Shown here one piece after another: positions 43,407 to 53,797 of a stretch of DNA of 64,000 nucleotides. Every line of letters begins with the position of its first letter. Positions within the stretch are counted from its first letter, which is position 1. The translations under genes were made by a program, and so were the position numbers. The DNA comes from Candidatus Altimarinota bacterium. GTDB taxonomy: Bacteria > Patescibacteriota > Gracilibacteria > BD1-5 > UBA6164. The notes beneath the pieces are model-generated. The model was not told where the DNA came from. It saw only the letters and a list, made by a program, of their open reading frames with translations, and did not search any database. Where the stretch lies: NCBI GenBank assembly GCA_028713225.1, contig JAQTOS010000006.1:62001-126000 (forward strand). Direction: 5' to 3'.

Positions 43407-44030
43407 TTAAGTTATTATTTTTGCTCACATTTCTTTCATTTTCATAATAGCATCTGATGCATCCCGTGGATTTACATTTACTCATTTGATTCAAGTTGTA
43501 TGTAATTTTACTTCATATCCTTTTTCTATAGCATCTTTTACTGTATAAAAATCACAATATTCTGTTGCAAGTCCGACAATATTTAGTATTTTTACATTAT
43601 TTGCTTTTAGAATTTCGTCTAGTTTTCTTCTAGCTTTTCCTTCTATAAATTCTTTTCCTCCAAAAGATGAATAAGAATCTATATTTTCTTCAAATCATTT
43701 GAAAACTTTATGAGTAACTAAGTGTTTTGCAAAACCTTGCATAAAATCAGCTCCCCAAGTATCTGCAACACAATGGTCTGGCCATTTCATTTCTCCATCA
43801 ATAATTTCAAATGGATTTTTATCGAAACTTGAAGCAAATGAAATATGATTTTTTGGATGCCAATCTTGGCTAGTAATTACAAGTTCTCGTTTATTTTTTG
43901 CTACTCTCATGATGGAATTTATATAATCTAGCAGAGTTTCCCCACCGTTCACATAAAGTGCTCCATTTTTATCTGCAAAATCGTTTTGATAGTCTACTAC
44001 TATCACAGCTGCCCTGTCTTTTGTATTCAT
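43407..44030 (-). CDS. pncA: Nicotinamidase
   Basis: This 207-aa protein has the catalytic triad of the family: Asp13 in IVVDYQNDF, Lys in DGEMKWPDHCV and Cys in VGLATEYCDF. The metal ligands lie in SQDWHPKNHISF. It deamidates nicotinamide to nicotinate, the first salvage step. Two predicted promoters and two candidate NrtR sites lie upstream. Confidence 0.93.
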
Positions 44031-44061
44031 AGTCTAAACTAGATTATAAAATAATATATTA

Positions 44062-44079
44062 TTGTATTTATTACACTTA
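44062..44079. promoter_or_regulatory. Candidate NrtR operator before pncA
   Basis: TTGTATTTATTACACTTA lies about 30 bases before the ATG, just upstream of a TATAAT (44043-44048 on the minus strand). It shares its 18-bp pattern with the pncB and nrtR sites. Confidence 0.6.
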
Positions 44080-44166
44080 CTTTGTTTTAAAAAAAATATG
44101 AATTTATTTATATCTGAATTTAGTTTATTACTTAATGATATTAAATTCTTATCTCTTTTAAATTTA

Positions 44167-44185
44167 AAGTGTCTTATTTACACTT
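44167..44185. promoter_or_regulatory. Inverted repeat at the upstream pncA promoter
   Basis: AAGTGT and ACACTT flank 7 bases, directly downstream of the -10 box of the promoter at 44188-44215, so it would cover the transcript start. It contains the same TACACTT half as the 18-bp sites. Confidence 0.55.
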
Positions 44186-44187
44186 GT

Positions 44188-44215
44188 ATTATATTTTTAT
44201 ACTATTATTTGTCAA
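44188..44215 (-). promoter_or_regulatory. Upstream promoter of pncA
   Basis: On the minus strand TTGACA and TATAAT are separated by 16 bases: a perfect consensus pair. Confidence 0.75.
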
Positions 44216-44227
44216 AAGAAATTTTCT

Positions 44228-44270
44228 AAAATCAAAAAAAGCCTTTGGTAAAAGGCTTTTTTTGATTTTT
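44228..44270 (-). terminator. Terminator of the HD-GYP gene
   Basis: AATCAAAAAAAGCCTTT and AAAGGCTTTTTTTGATT form a long stem; it works in both directions and insulates pncA from the gene upstream. Confidence 0.85.
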
Positions 44271-44281
44271 AATTTAATATT

Positions 44282-45859
44282 TTATATAGTATTATTAATT
44301 GATTTAATATACTTTTCATATAACTTATTTTCTATAAATAGATTTACTATATTAGAATCTATAGTTCCAGTTTCAACTTCTTTATTTAATAATGTTAAAA
44401 CATCATCTATTGGCATAGCTTTTTTATACGGTCTATCAAAAGCTGTAAGGGCTTCAAACATATCTGCTATACACATTATTCTTGCTTGCAAGGAAATATC
44501 CTCAGCTATTTTTTTATTAGGATACCCTTCTCAATTAAGTTTTTCATGATGATCTCCTGCATACAGAGGAATATTTTCCATAGAGATTGGAAATTTTATA
44601 AGTTTCAGAATATTTTGTGTATCTACTATATGCTTATTCATAATAAATCTTTCTTCAGTCGAAAGATTTCATCTAGTAATAGATAAAGAATGCAATTCTT
44701 CCTTTGTTATATAATGTTGTTTATTTCAATCTATATCATAATATTCTTTTGAATATATTTCATTTAATTTTTCTAAATCATTATTGGAAATAGAACCTGA
44801 ATTATTTATTTTATCTATAAAATATAAAAAATTTTCTATATCACTGAATTCTTCTTCTTTAGAAGTGAGTCTAAGATGATATTTAATACTTTGAAATCTT
44901 TCACGAATTATTGCAATATTTTCTTTAGATAATTTAGATCCCTTATCTAAGATAGCTTCTGGAACAGAAATTTTACCAACATCATGAAGTAAAGCTGCAT
45001 ATTTCAGTTCTAACATTTCATCTTTTGAAAATGAAATATCTGCAAAAAATCATTCCTTTGAATTACTTATTGTTTCAGCTATAAGTAAAGTTATATCTGC
45101 TACCCTTTTAGAATGTCATGCTGTATGAGGACTACGAGAATCTATAGCTTCAGATAAAGCATCTACTAAAGAAGCTGTTAATTCTAAATGTTGAGCAAAT
45201 AAATTCACATTTTCTATAGAAACTGCAGCTTGAGATGCAATAGAAAGAATTATATCCTCATATTCTTTACTAAAAGGAATTACATTTCAATTATTTGATA
45301 ATTTGTTTATAAGTTGTAAAACTCATAAAATTGTTCAATCTTTTGATTTCATAGGAACAGCTATCATAGAAGTAGTTTTATATCAAATTGATTTATCATA
45401 ACTACTATTGAAATTATATTCTTCAATTTCTGAAATATTATAACAATCATCTATATTTACGATTTCTCAAGTTAATGCAACATATCCAGATATAGATTCT
45501 TTTTGCAGAGGGACATCAAAGCTTTGGAATTTATTTAAATTATTTTCATCTGTTTCTAAACTTAAAGTTCTAGTTATTTTGAAATTTAGTTTATCTGGCT
45601 GATATTCTCTTATATAAATAGAACAAGCATCACATAAAATAATTGATAGTAATTCATCTACTATTAAGGCTAGTAATTCGTCAATATCTTTAATTTCATT
45701 TAAAGCTGCTCATATTTTATTAAAAACTCATACCAAATCCTTATAATCTATCTTATGTTCTTTTTGTTCATTACTTATAATTGATTGAGTAAGATCTTTT
45801 ATTGAAACTTGAAAATTACTTATAGTTCATCTATAAATAGTGTGTGTTCTAGGAGTATC
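44282..45859 (-). CDS. GAF - HD-GYP cyclic-di-GMP phosphodiesterase
   Basis: This protein of about 525 aa has a GAF sensor (about residues 60-210: SGYVALTGEIVNIDDCYN, TTSMIAVPMKSKDGTILGVLQLIN) and an HD-GYP domain: SPHTAGHSKRVADI, the metal pair ALLHDVGKISVPEAI and GDHHEKLNGEGYPNK. HD-GYP proteins break down cyclic di-GMP. The start is uncertain. An ATG at 45884 fits the promoter and the native leader style (MNSLSNYIFDTPRTH), but its frame hits TAG after 17 codons. The main frame runs through without an early ATG, so I give the first plausible TTG (45859). A small indel in an ACACAC run, or a real frameshift, could explain this. Confidence 0.8.
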
Positions 45860-45933
45860 AAATATGTAATTAGATAATGAATTCATATTTATTTTTTGAT
45901 ATATTAGTAAAATATCATTTATTTTGATAGTTC

Positions 45934-45961
45934 TTTATATATAATTTTTAATTTTCTGCAA
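45934..45961 (-). promoter_or_regulatory. Promoter of the HD-GYP gene
   Basis: On the minus strand TTGCAG and TATAAA are separated by 16 bases, about 50 bases before the ATG at 45884. Confidence 0.55.
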
Positions 45962-45989
45962 ATAATAATTTAGATAATATATAATTATA

Positions 45990-47762
45990 TTATAAATTTA
46001 TAAATCATCTATTAACTAAAAATTCATTAACAAAATATGAAATAGCATTTAATATAGTTTTTGTATCTGAACTTTTTAATGAAGTTTCTATCATATTTGC
46101 ATTAGGATTAAAATCCTTTTTTTTATACAAAATAATAAAATTTCATTCTCCTATATATGAAATATAAACATCTTTAAGATCATAAAAGTTTAAATGTAAT
46201 TGTTGTCTATCTATTAATAAATCAATGTTTTTCATTTCAAATGCATTAAGATTAGCCTTATTTGCTTCATATAATTTAGCTAACAAATCATCAACATATT
46301 TCTTGCTTGAGTTTAATAAAGAATCATCATCTTCTCAATCCTTATTTAAAAAATGGTAAATTTTAGTTAATTTTTTAGATTTTTTATTTTTAGAATTATT
46401 CATTTTTAAAACTAAAACATCTTTAAATATTATACTATTAGAAAACATTTCATTATTTAGAATATCCTCAAATTTATCAACTTTTACAACACTTCAAAGC
46501 TGTTTAAAAATTGAAAATATTATATCAAGTAAAGCCTTAGAAAAAAATAAATTAAGTACTTCTTCTTTTGTCACATTATCATCTTCTATAGAATCTTCAA
46601 ACAAATCTATGTATTCCATAGCTTTAGCTGCTCAAGGCTCTTTTTTTTCTAAAGCTTTTTCTAAATTTGTTCTTCTTGGTCTTGTAACATATTCTATTTT
46701 ATTCTTTTTAAAATTTGATATATAATATCTTATAATATCTATCAAATCTCTAAGTATAATAGATGCCTTTTTTATATTTAATGCTTTTTCCATATCTGTA
46801 TCTCATTTTGGAACAGAATCATTTATATCAATAAGTAAATAAAATTTTTCTTCTTGAAGCCCAATTACATCATCATGATTATTTGTATTTTTCAGCATAG
46901 TAAAAACTGCTGTTGCGAGTAAAAAATATGAAATTTTAGTTTTTTCTGACATATTTTTTGATAAAAGATTTTCTCATTTTCTTTTTTTCTCTTCATGTAA
47001 TCAAATAAGTTCTTTTACCGTTTTAAATTCATTACGATCCATTTTTTTATTATCTGCTCTTCTATGAGGATTAATATAATCGTAAAATGGATTTAGCGAT
47101 GGTCTTTTATTTTTGATTCATCCTTTTTCTATATACATTCTAAGATTTGCGATATATGCTTTTCATTCTAAAAAACATTGTTTATTTATCTCATCTACTA
47201 TTTTTTTTATAAGCGTTCATAAAAAAGCTTCTCTATTAGCTTCTGCTTGGTTATTTATTTTCTTTTTTATAGAATCAAAATAATAAGTTAAACCATTTGA
47301 TAAATCAAAATTAGATTCTTTTTTATCTGGTTCAGTTTCAACATTTGAAATAGTTACAACTTCAAATGTTGAATCTAATTCTTCTTTTAAATTAGATAAT
47401 ACTCTTGAAGTTTCGCTAAAAATATCTTGTTTATCATTTTCATATAATACTGATACATAATCTTGGAGTTCCAAAAGAAAATCAGATGATATTTTTATAG
47501 CTGTATTATCAGCTTTTTTTAATATAGCCAAAATATCTTCTTTAGTTCTTTTCAAAGAAGCTTCCAAAGATTCATTTGCTATTATTATATTTATTGAATT
47601 TAGAATATTTTGAAGTAAAGCTTTTACATTTTCATTATCAACAAATGGCAAAATAGATTCAAATGTTGATTTCAAATTTGAATATCAAAAATTTTTAAAT
47701 AAATTATCATTAATATCTAATCAACTAGAATCTAAAGAACTTAATTCATCTGAGCTATTCAT
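45990..47762 (-). CDS. Unknown cytoplasmic protein, 590 aa
   Basis: This is one continuous code-25 frame with no signal peptide. The protein is almost wholly helical and charged, with likely coiled-coil segments (ESLEASLKRTKEDILAILKK, then SRVLSNLKEELDSTFEVV). A basic central part holds NPFYDYINPHRRADNKK. The C-terminal part has some beta character (VYISYIGEGNFIILYKKKDF). I do not recognise a family. It is separated from the HD-GYP gene by about 100 bases containing that gene's promoter and is probably its own unit. Confidence 0.7.
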
Positions 47763-47894
47763 CTATTTTTTATAACAATATAAGCACTTGATTGTATTTT
47801 TTTTGATAAAAAGTCAAATTAAAACTAAAATTTCTTGAAATAATCTCTAAAATCACTAATATAGCAGAAATTAATACTTAAATAAAAAAACATT

Positions 47895-48665
47895 ATGTGA
47901 AGAGGTCCAGTTTTAGAAAAGAAAAAAGGTTTAGTTAATGCAGCAAAATGAAAAGTTTTTGCTATACACGCAAAATTAATAGCACTTGCCGCTCAATCAG
48001 GATGAGATCCAAATATGAATCCTCATTTACACGAAGCTATAGAAAAAGCAAAAGCATCAAATGTCCCAAATGAAAATATAGAAAGAGCTATCAAAAAATG
48101 AACTTGAGAAGATAAAACTGGAGTTCAACTTATGGAAGTAAATTATGAATGATATGGGCCAGGTTGAGTTGCAATTATAGTAAGTACAATTACAGACAAC
48201 AAAAACAGAACAGCTTCAGATGTTAGACATATTTTTTCTAAATTTGGTGGAAATATGTGAGAACCAGGAAGTGTTTCTTTCATATTCTCAAAAATGTGAG
48301 TTATCTATGTAGATTTATCAAAATATGATAAAGAAAAAATAGAAGAATTAGTTTTAGAAACTGAAGCTACCGATATGCTTGAAGAAGCAAATTACCTAAA
48401 AATAATTACCGAAATGACTGATTTGAAAAAAACAAAAGATTTCCTAGAATCAAAAAATATAGAATTAGAATCAGCTAAAATTGATTATATTTATTCAACT
48501 GCCGCAAATGTAACTGACTTTGAACAAGCTTTGAAACTTACAAAAATGCTTGATTCATTTGAAGAATCTGATGATACTGAAGCTGTTCATTGTAATGCGA
48601 TAATTGATGAAGAACTTCAAACAAAAGTTTATGATTTCATAGAAAAAAATACTTTTAAGTTTTAA
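47895..48665 (+). CDS. YebC/PmpR-family protein
   Basis: This 256-aa protein matches the YebC family: [20 protein letters not shown], then [66 protein letters not shown] and [12 protein letters not shown]. Family members are described as transcription regulators and, more recently, as factors that help ribosomes through proline-rich stretches. The first residues ([12 protein letters not shown]) differ from the usual MAGHSKWANIKHRK. Many family glycines are UGA. It starts an operon of surface and unknown genes. Confidence 0.9.
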
Positions 48666-48667
48666 TT

Positions 48668-50002
48668 ATGATAAAAAGAATATTTTTCTTAGTATTATCG
48701 CTTACTTTATTTATAAATTTTGCTCAGGCAAAAGAAAACATAATAACAAGTGATAATCTAGAAATAATAAATTATAAAAATATTGATGAAAAAATAAGGG
48801 ATTTAATTCAAAATAAATCTCTTTATTTTGAATCTAGTTCTTGAATAGTAAATTGTGAAAATGATAAATGTATTCTTGATAGTTCTTGAATTTATGATTG
48901 AATAATAAAAATAAATACAAAACTTGGAGAAAAAATTTTGAAAACAGATTATTACACAGTAAATAAATATCATCAAATAGCCAATTCTATAATTTTTAGA
49001 AAAAATAAAACTCTGATAAAAGATATAGAAAGTGTTTATTCTTATGCAAAATTGGATTCAAAGGCCAAAGAATATCTAAAAAATTGAACTATTTTCATCA
49101 CTTCAAATAGATGAGAAATAAAATGTCAAAATGAAGTTTGTTTCATAAATACTGAAAATATACTTTTTTGAGATGTAAGTATAAAAATAAAATCAGCAAA
49201 TCAGACATTTAAAGAGATTATTTTAAAAATAAAAAAGTTTAATGATAATCTAGATATATCTGATGAATTCACTTATAAAAGATTACAAAAATATAATTTA
49301 AGTTGTGAAATTAGTGCTGCTGCTGATATAATTTCAACTCTAAAATCAAAAAAAATTGAAGAAGATGAACTTATAGACAAACTTCCTAAAAGTAGTTTTT
49401 ATGATAAAAAACCAATTTCTTTCAATTGACAAAGACTTTGGTGAAATCCAAATGACTGATTTGTTTGAAAAATCAGTAATGCCATGCAAAATGATTATAC
49501 TTGATACTGAGTTTTAGAAAAACCAATAGCTTCATTGTATAACAATTATTGACTAGAAACTAAGATAATAAATAAATATTCTTATAATTCTTGATATAAA
49601 CAAACTGAGCATTTAAGAGAATTATTAATAGAATTAAATAAATGAAATTTTGTTCAATTATGGTGAGATTATACAACTAATCCTGATGAAGAAGATTGAA
49701 CTAAAAAGCTTGTAAAACAAGATGATGTTGATAAATGAATATCTGGAATAAATTATTCAAAAAATTGGGCTAAAAATAGAAATATTTCTTGGAATTTTAT
49801 GAGAGATTCAAAACTTTATGAATATGTTTGATTGAGTTGAGAACACGCTTTTTACTTACTCGGATATGAATGAGAATTAGAAAATCCAAGCAAAATAATA
49901 GTTTGGGATACACTAACTGGTAAGCATAAATATTCACAAAAAGAATGGCTAAGAAAATGGAATTTAATGCAAAACAGAAGTCTTATTATATATAGAAAGT
50001 AG
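48668..50002 (+). CDS. Secreted C39-like cysteine peptidase
   Basis: This 444-aa protein has a signal peptide (IKRIFFLVLSLTLFINFAQA), an N-terminal domain of about 200 residues that looks like a regulatory or anchoring region, and a C-terminal papain-like domain of the C39-like (Peptidase_C39_2) type: the nucleophile Cys in LSCEISAAADIIS (about 217), His in GEHAFYLLGYEG and Asp in IVWDTLTGKHKYS. It would cleave peptides outside the cell, perhaps near double-glycine signals as in the C39 group. It begins 2 bases after the yebC-like gene. Extracellular peptidases suit a cell that depends on others for amino acids, but that is inference. Confidence 0.78.
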
Positions 50003-50076
50003 AAGAAATAGAAAAAATTTTGATATCGAGATAAAATAAGTAAAATAAAAGAAATTAATAATTTATTTTTAAAAAT

Positions 50077-50859
50077 ATGTGCGAACAAGAAATAAAGAAA
50101 TTACAAGACGAAATATCAGATTTAAAGAAAAAGCTTAAATCAGCTCATCTTTGGATGGAAAGAGAAGTAAAAGCAAGTGTACATAAAATAAGTAAGAAAA
50201 AAATTTCTAGATTTTCAGAGGATATAAAAGAAAGCTTTTTGAGAGAAAATATAGAAGATGTTATAAGTTCTAGAATAAATAATTTCTTTTGAGATTTACT
50301 TCTTTTAAATGCTCCACATTGAACTATTGAATCTATAACAAACAGTGAAATTGCTTATTTTAATATGACCAAAAATCCAAATACTGATGGATTTTCCGTT
50401 ATTTCTGGTTATCATAAAGTTCTTGATCTTTATATAGAAAGTTTTGTTTCAAATAATTTCAGAAAATTTTGTAAGAAAAATAATCAAATAATTCTAAGAG
50501 TAAATGATCCTCTTGAAAAAGCTCTAAATCTAGTAGTTACAAAAAAATATATACTTTCTGTTGGGAGATTTTACGCTCTTATCAAAATGATAAGAGAATG
50601 AGATTCCCTATATGATTACTGAATAGCTTTCAAAAAATATACAGAAAAATATTCTGATTTAAATGCTTTAGTTTGGGATGACGATTTTTTTACTAAAATG
50701 ACAGCTTTAAATAAATCTGAAGTATTATCTAGCAAAAGACATTCAGGAAATATCACAAAAAAAGAAACTACGGAAGCCAGAGATTTACTAATTTGAGATT
50801 TCAAAGATAAAAAATCTATCCTATACAAACTTCTTGAAACTCAAGCTGTTAATTATTAG
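50077..50859 (+). CDS. Unknown protein with coiled-coil N-terminus, 260 aa
   Basis: The N-terminus is a short coiled coil (CEQEIKKLQDEISDLKKKLK), followed by a basic region (VKASVHKISKKKISRF) and a mostly helical body (YHKVLDLYIESFVSNNFRKF, KYILSVGRFYALIKMIRE). No signal peptide is seen. I do not recognise a family. It ends in TAG, 3 bases before the third palindromic element. UGA glycines are present but few. Confidence 0.65.
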
Positions 50860-50862
50860 GAT

Positions 50863-50963
50863 AATCCCCCGGCTTTCAGCCACCCCCTTAATAAGGGGGA
50901 CTTGCAAATTTAGACAAAAAAGTCCCCCTTATTAAGGGGGTAACTCGTAAGAGTTGGGGGATT
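50863..50963. repeat. Palindromic MITE-like element, copy 3
   Basis: AATCCCCC and GGGGGATT form the outer arms. Inside, GGCTTTCAGCCACCCCC, TTAATAAGGGGGACTT and AAGTCCCCCTTATTAAGG match copy 2 closely. It lies right after a stop codon and probably acts as a terminator as well. Confidence 0.85.
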
Positions 50964-50993
50964 TTTTTTAAAATTTTAATAATCCCAATTTTT

Positions 50994-51647
50994 ATGTTAT
51001 ATATTGTAGCTACACCAATCTGAAATCTGGAAGATATGACTTTTAGAGCTGTGAGAACTTTGAAAGAAGTTGATTACATAGCCTGCGAAGACACTCGTAC
51101 ATCGGGAGTTTTACTGAAACATTATGATATCAAAAAACCACTTATTTCTTATCATTCTTTTTCAACTGAACTAAAACTTGATAAAATAATGGATTTATTA
51201 AAAGACTGAAAAGATGTAGCTTTGATTTCTGATGCTGGTACTCCTGGTATTTCAGACCCTGGATATATGCTTGTTAGAGAAGCTATAAAAAATGATATTC
51301 AAGTTTCTCCAATTCCTGGAGTTTCAGCTTGTATAACAGCACTTTCAGCTTCTGGATTACAAATGAATCATTTCTTGTATTTGGGATTTTTACCAGTAAA
51401 AAAATGAAGACAAACTCTTTTTACAAGTCTGCAAAACAAAGAACAAACTGTTGTAATTTATGAATCAGTTCATAGAATTCTTAGAACAATAGAAGATATT
51501 ATAAAATATTTCTGAGAAAATCACTATATCGTGGTCGGGAGAGAATTAACAAAAAAATTCGAAGAATTCAAGAGATGAGAAGCATCAGAAGTACTTGAAC
51601 ATTTCAAAAAAAATACAATGAAATGAGAATTTGTAGTAATGTTTTAA
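50994..51647 (+). CDS. rsmI: 16S rRNA ribose methyltransferase RsmI
   Basis: This 217-aa protein matches RsmI: MLYIVATPIGNLEDMTFRA, CEDTRTSGVLLKHYDI, DVALISDAGTPGISDPGYML, IPGVSACITALSASGLQ, FLYLGFLPVKKGRQ and YESVHRILRTIED. It methylates the ribose of C1402 in 16S rRNA. UGA stands for the conserved Gly of PIGNLED and of KKGRQ. Its family C-terminal tail is trimmed: the protein ends soon after the core, at GEFVVMF. Confidence 0.93.
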
Positions 51648-51657
51648 AAATAAATTT

Positions 51658-51978
51658 ATGCAAGTAGCAAGAAATCCTTTAGGACAAATAGAAAATATAC
51701 TGTGAAACAGACTCAGACATAAAGATTTGGAAGAGCAAACAATCAAGTCTGTTTTATGGAAAACAATAATAGATGAATATAAAAATCACAAAAATATAGA
51801 TATTTCTTCTTATTTGATTTCTATCTCTATTTCTGGGTCTACGCTTTTTGTAAAAACAAATAAACCTGTTATAAACAAAGAAATTTCTCTAATTGAAGAT
51901 GTAATTTTGAAAAGTTTTTTTTGAAAAATAAAAAAAATTGGTATAAATAGACTCGACTTTGAAATTAGATACTTATAA
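51658..51978 (+). CDS. Small unknown protein, 106 aa (weakly DUF721/DciA-like)
   Basis: It starts 11 bases after rsmI. The pattern of a helical N-terminus with VLWKTIIDEYKNHKNIDI, then a strand-turn-strand LISISISGSTLFVKTNKP and a final helix, recalls the DUF721/DciA fold, but the similarity is too weak to name. It is cytoplasmic, ends in TAA, and contains two UGA glycines. Confidence 0.55.
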
Positions 51979-52034
51979 GAAAATCCTTGAAAAACTCGCC
52001 TTTTATTTTCTAAATAATTAATTACAATAATTTT

Positions 52035-52415
52035 ATGAAAAAAAGAATTCTACTAACTATGTTACTTATAATTTTTGCAGTAAGTTCATTTACGCTATTT
52101 TTAATAGTAAATTATATGAATCCTTACTCTAGTTATACCATTTCTATGATTGCAATAATCACAACTTCCCTACTTTCAGCGACTTCATTTCTAACTCTAT
52201 TTTTATACTTTTTCAAAAAGGTATATTACAGATGAGAAATATTTTTAGGTCATATTTTTTCATCACTTAGACAAGCTTTTTTACTAACAGCTTATGTTAT
52301 TTGACTAGTTATTTTTAACAGAATCTGAGTAATATCATTTGAAACAGCTGCACTAGCTTTTCTAATACTTGCATTCATTGAATTACTTGTACAAAATTTA
52401 ATGTATAAAGAATAA
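52035..52415 (+). CDS. Small integral membrane protein, unknown
   Basis: This 126-aa protein has four hydrophobic segments: LLTMLLIIFAVSSFTLFLIV, ISMIAIITTSLLSATSFLTL, LLTAYVIGLVIFNRIGVI and TAALAFLILAFIELLVQNL. A positively charged loop (FFKKVYYRGEIF) lies between segments 2 and 3. No family is recognised. A clear terminator follows. Confidence 0.7.
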
Positions 52416-52419
52416 GCAT

Positions 52420-52448
52420 AAATCCTGAAAAAATCAGGATTTATTTTT
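52420..52448 (+). terminator. Terminator after the membrane-protein gene
   Basis: AAATCCTGA and TCAGGATTT form a stem around AAAAA, followed by ATTTTTT. Confidence 0.85.
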
Positions 52449-52507
52449 TGCATTTTTTTATGGCTTCTATATAATCAAAACCACGAATAAAACTAATAAT
52501 TAAAAAA

Positions 52508-53788
52508 ATGAGAAAAAACCTAGTTTGAGCTTGAGCTAGAGAGCTTAAGTATGAGATAAGAGAGATAGTAGAACTTGCTAACCAAATCAAATCTTACTGA
52601 GTAGATATTACCCGGGAAAATATCTGAGATCCTGTTGCTAAATGAGAACCAATTCCAGAGTGGATGAAAAAAATAGTAACTGAAGCGTGTAAACACGATT
52701 CTACTTATGGTTATTGTCCTACAAAATGACTTGAATCTGTTAGAGAATTTATCGCAAATAGAAGAAAAAATTTAAACAAAGATGATATAATCTTTTTTAA
52801 TGGACTTTGAGATGCTATCAATAAAATATATACAAACCTAGCTTTTGATGCTAGAGTAATTGGACCAAATCCAGCTTATTCTACACATTCTTCAGCTGAA
52901 GCAAATCATGCATGATCTGAGCATATTACATATTCTCTAGATCCAAAAAATGGATGGAATCCTGATTTAGAAGAACTTGAAAACAAAGTAAAATTCAATC
53001 CAAATATTGCCTGAATTCTTGTAGTTAACCCAGATAATCCAACAGGTGCAGTATTCAAAAAAGAAGTTTTGAAAAAAATAGTAGATATTGCTAGAAGATA
53101 TGGACTTTTTGTAGTGTTTGATGAAATTTATGAAAAACTTACTTACAATGATGAGGATAGAGTAATTTTATCTGATATTATTGAAGAAGTTCCATGAATT
53201 GCTATGAAATGAGCAAGTAAAGATCTTCCTTGGCCGGGAGCTAGATGTGGTTGGATAGAAGTTTATAATGCAGATAAAGATGCGAATTTTAGAGAATATA
53301 CAAAAGCTATTTTAAATTCAAAAATGCTTGAAGTTTGTTCTACAACTCTACCTCAAACTGTATTACCTGAAATTTATGCAAGCCGAGATTATGAAATTTA
53401 TAGACTTCAAAGAATAGAAAAATATAAAACTAGAGCAAAATTAGCAAGTGAAATTCTTTGAGATTTAGATTTGATTTCTGTTGTTGAACCAAAATGAGCA
53501 TTTTATCTAAGTGTTACTTTCAATACTGAGAAATTTCCAAGTTCAGCTAGTCTAAAAATAGATAACAAAGAATTAAAAGATTTCATAGAATGAAAAATGT
53601 CTGGAATCAGATTTGATAAAAGATTTTGTTATTATCTTCTTGCTTCTACTGGTATCTGTTCAGTTCCACTAAGCGGATTTAATTCTACTTATAATGGTTT
53701 TAGAATAACATTACTTGAAGAAAATTTAGATAAATATAAATGAATTTTGCAAACTATAAGAGAAGCAATTGTTGAATTTAGTAAATAA
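52508..53788 (+). CDS. Class I/II PLP aminotransferase (AlaA/AspC type)
   Basis: This 426-aa protein has the fold-type I aminotransferase pattern: STYGYCPTKGLESVREFI, FFNGLGDAINKIYTNLAF, VVNPDNPTGAVFKKEVL, VVFDEIYEKLTY (Asp that binds the PLP nitrogen) and the PLP lysine Lys238 in MKGASKDLPWPGARCGW. LSGFNSTYNGFRITLL near the end carries the substrate-binding Arg. The substrate is not certain; alanine or aspartate is typical of close families. It is long for the family, with an insert near residue 335 (KFPSSASLKIDNKELKD). Confidence 0.88.
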
Positions 53789-53797
53789 TAAAATATT

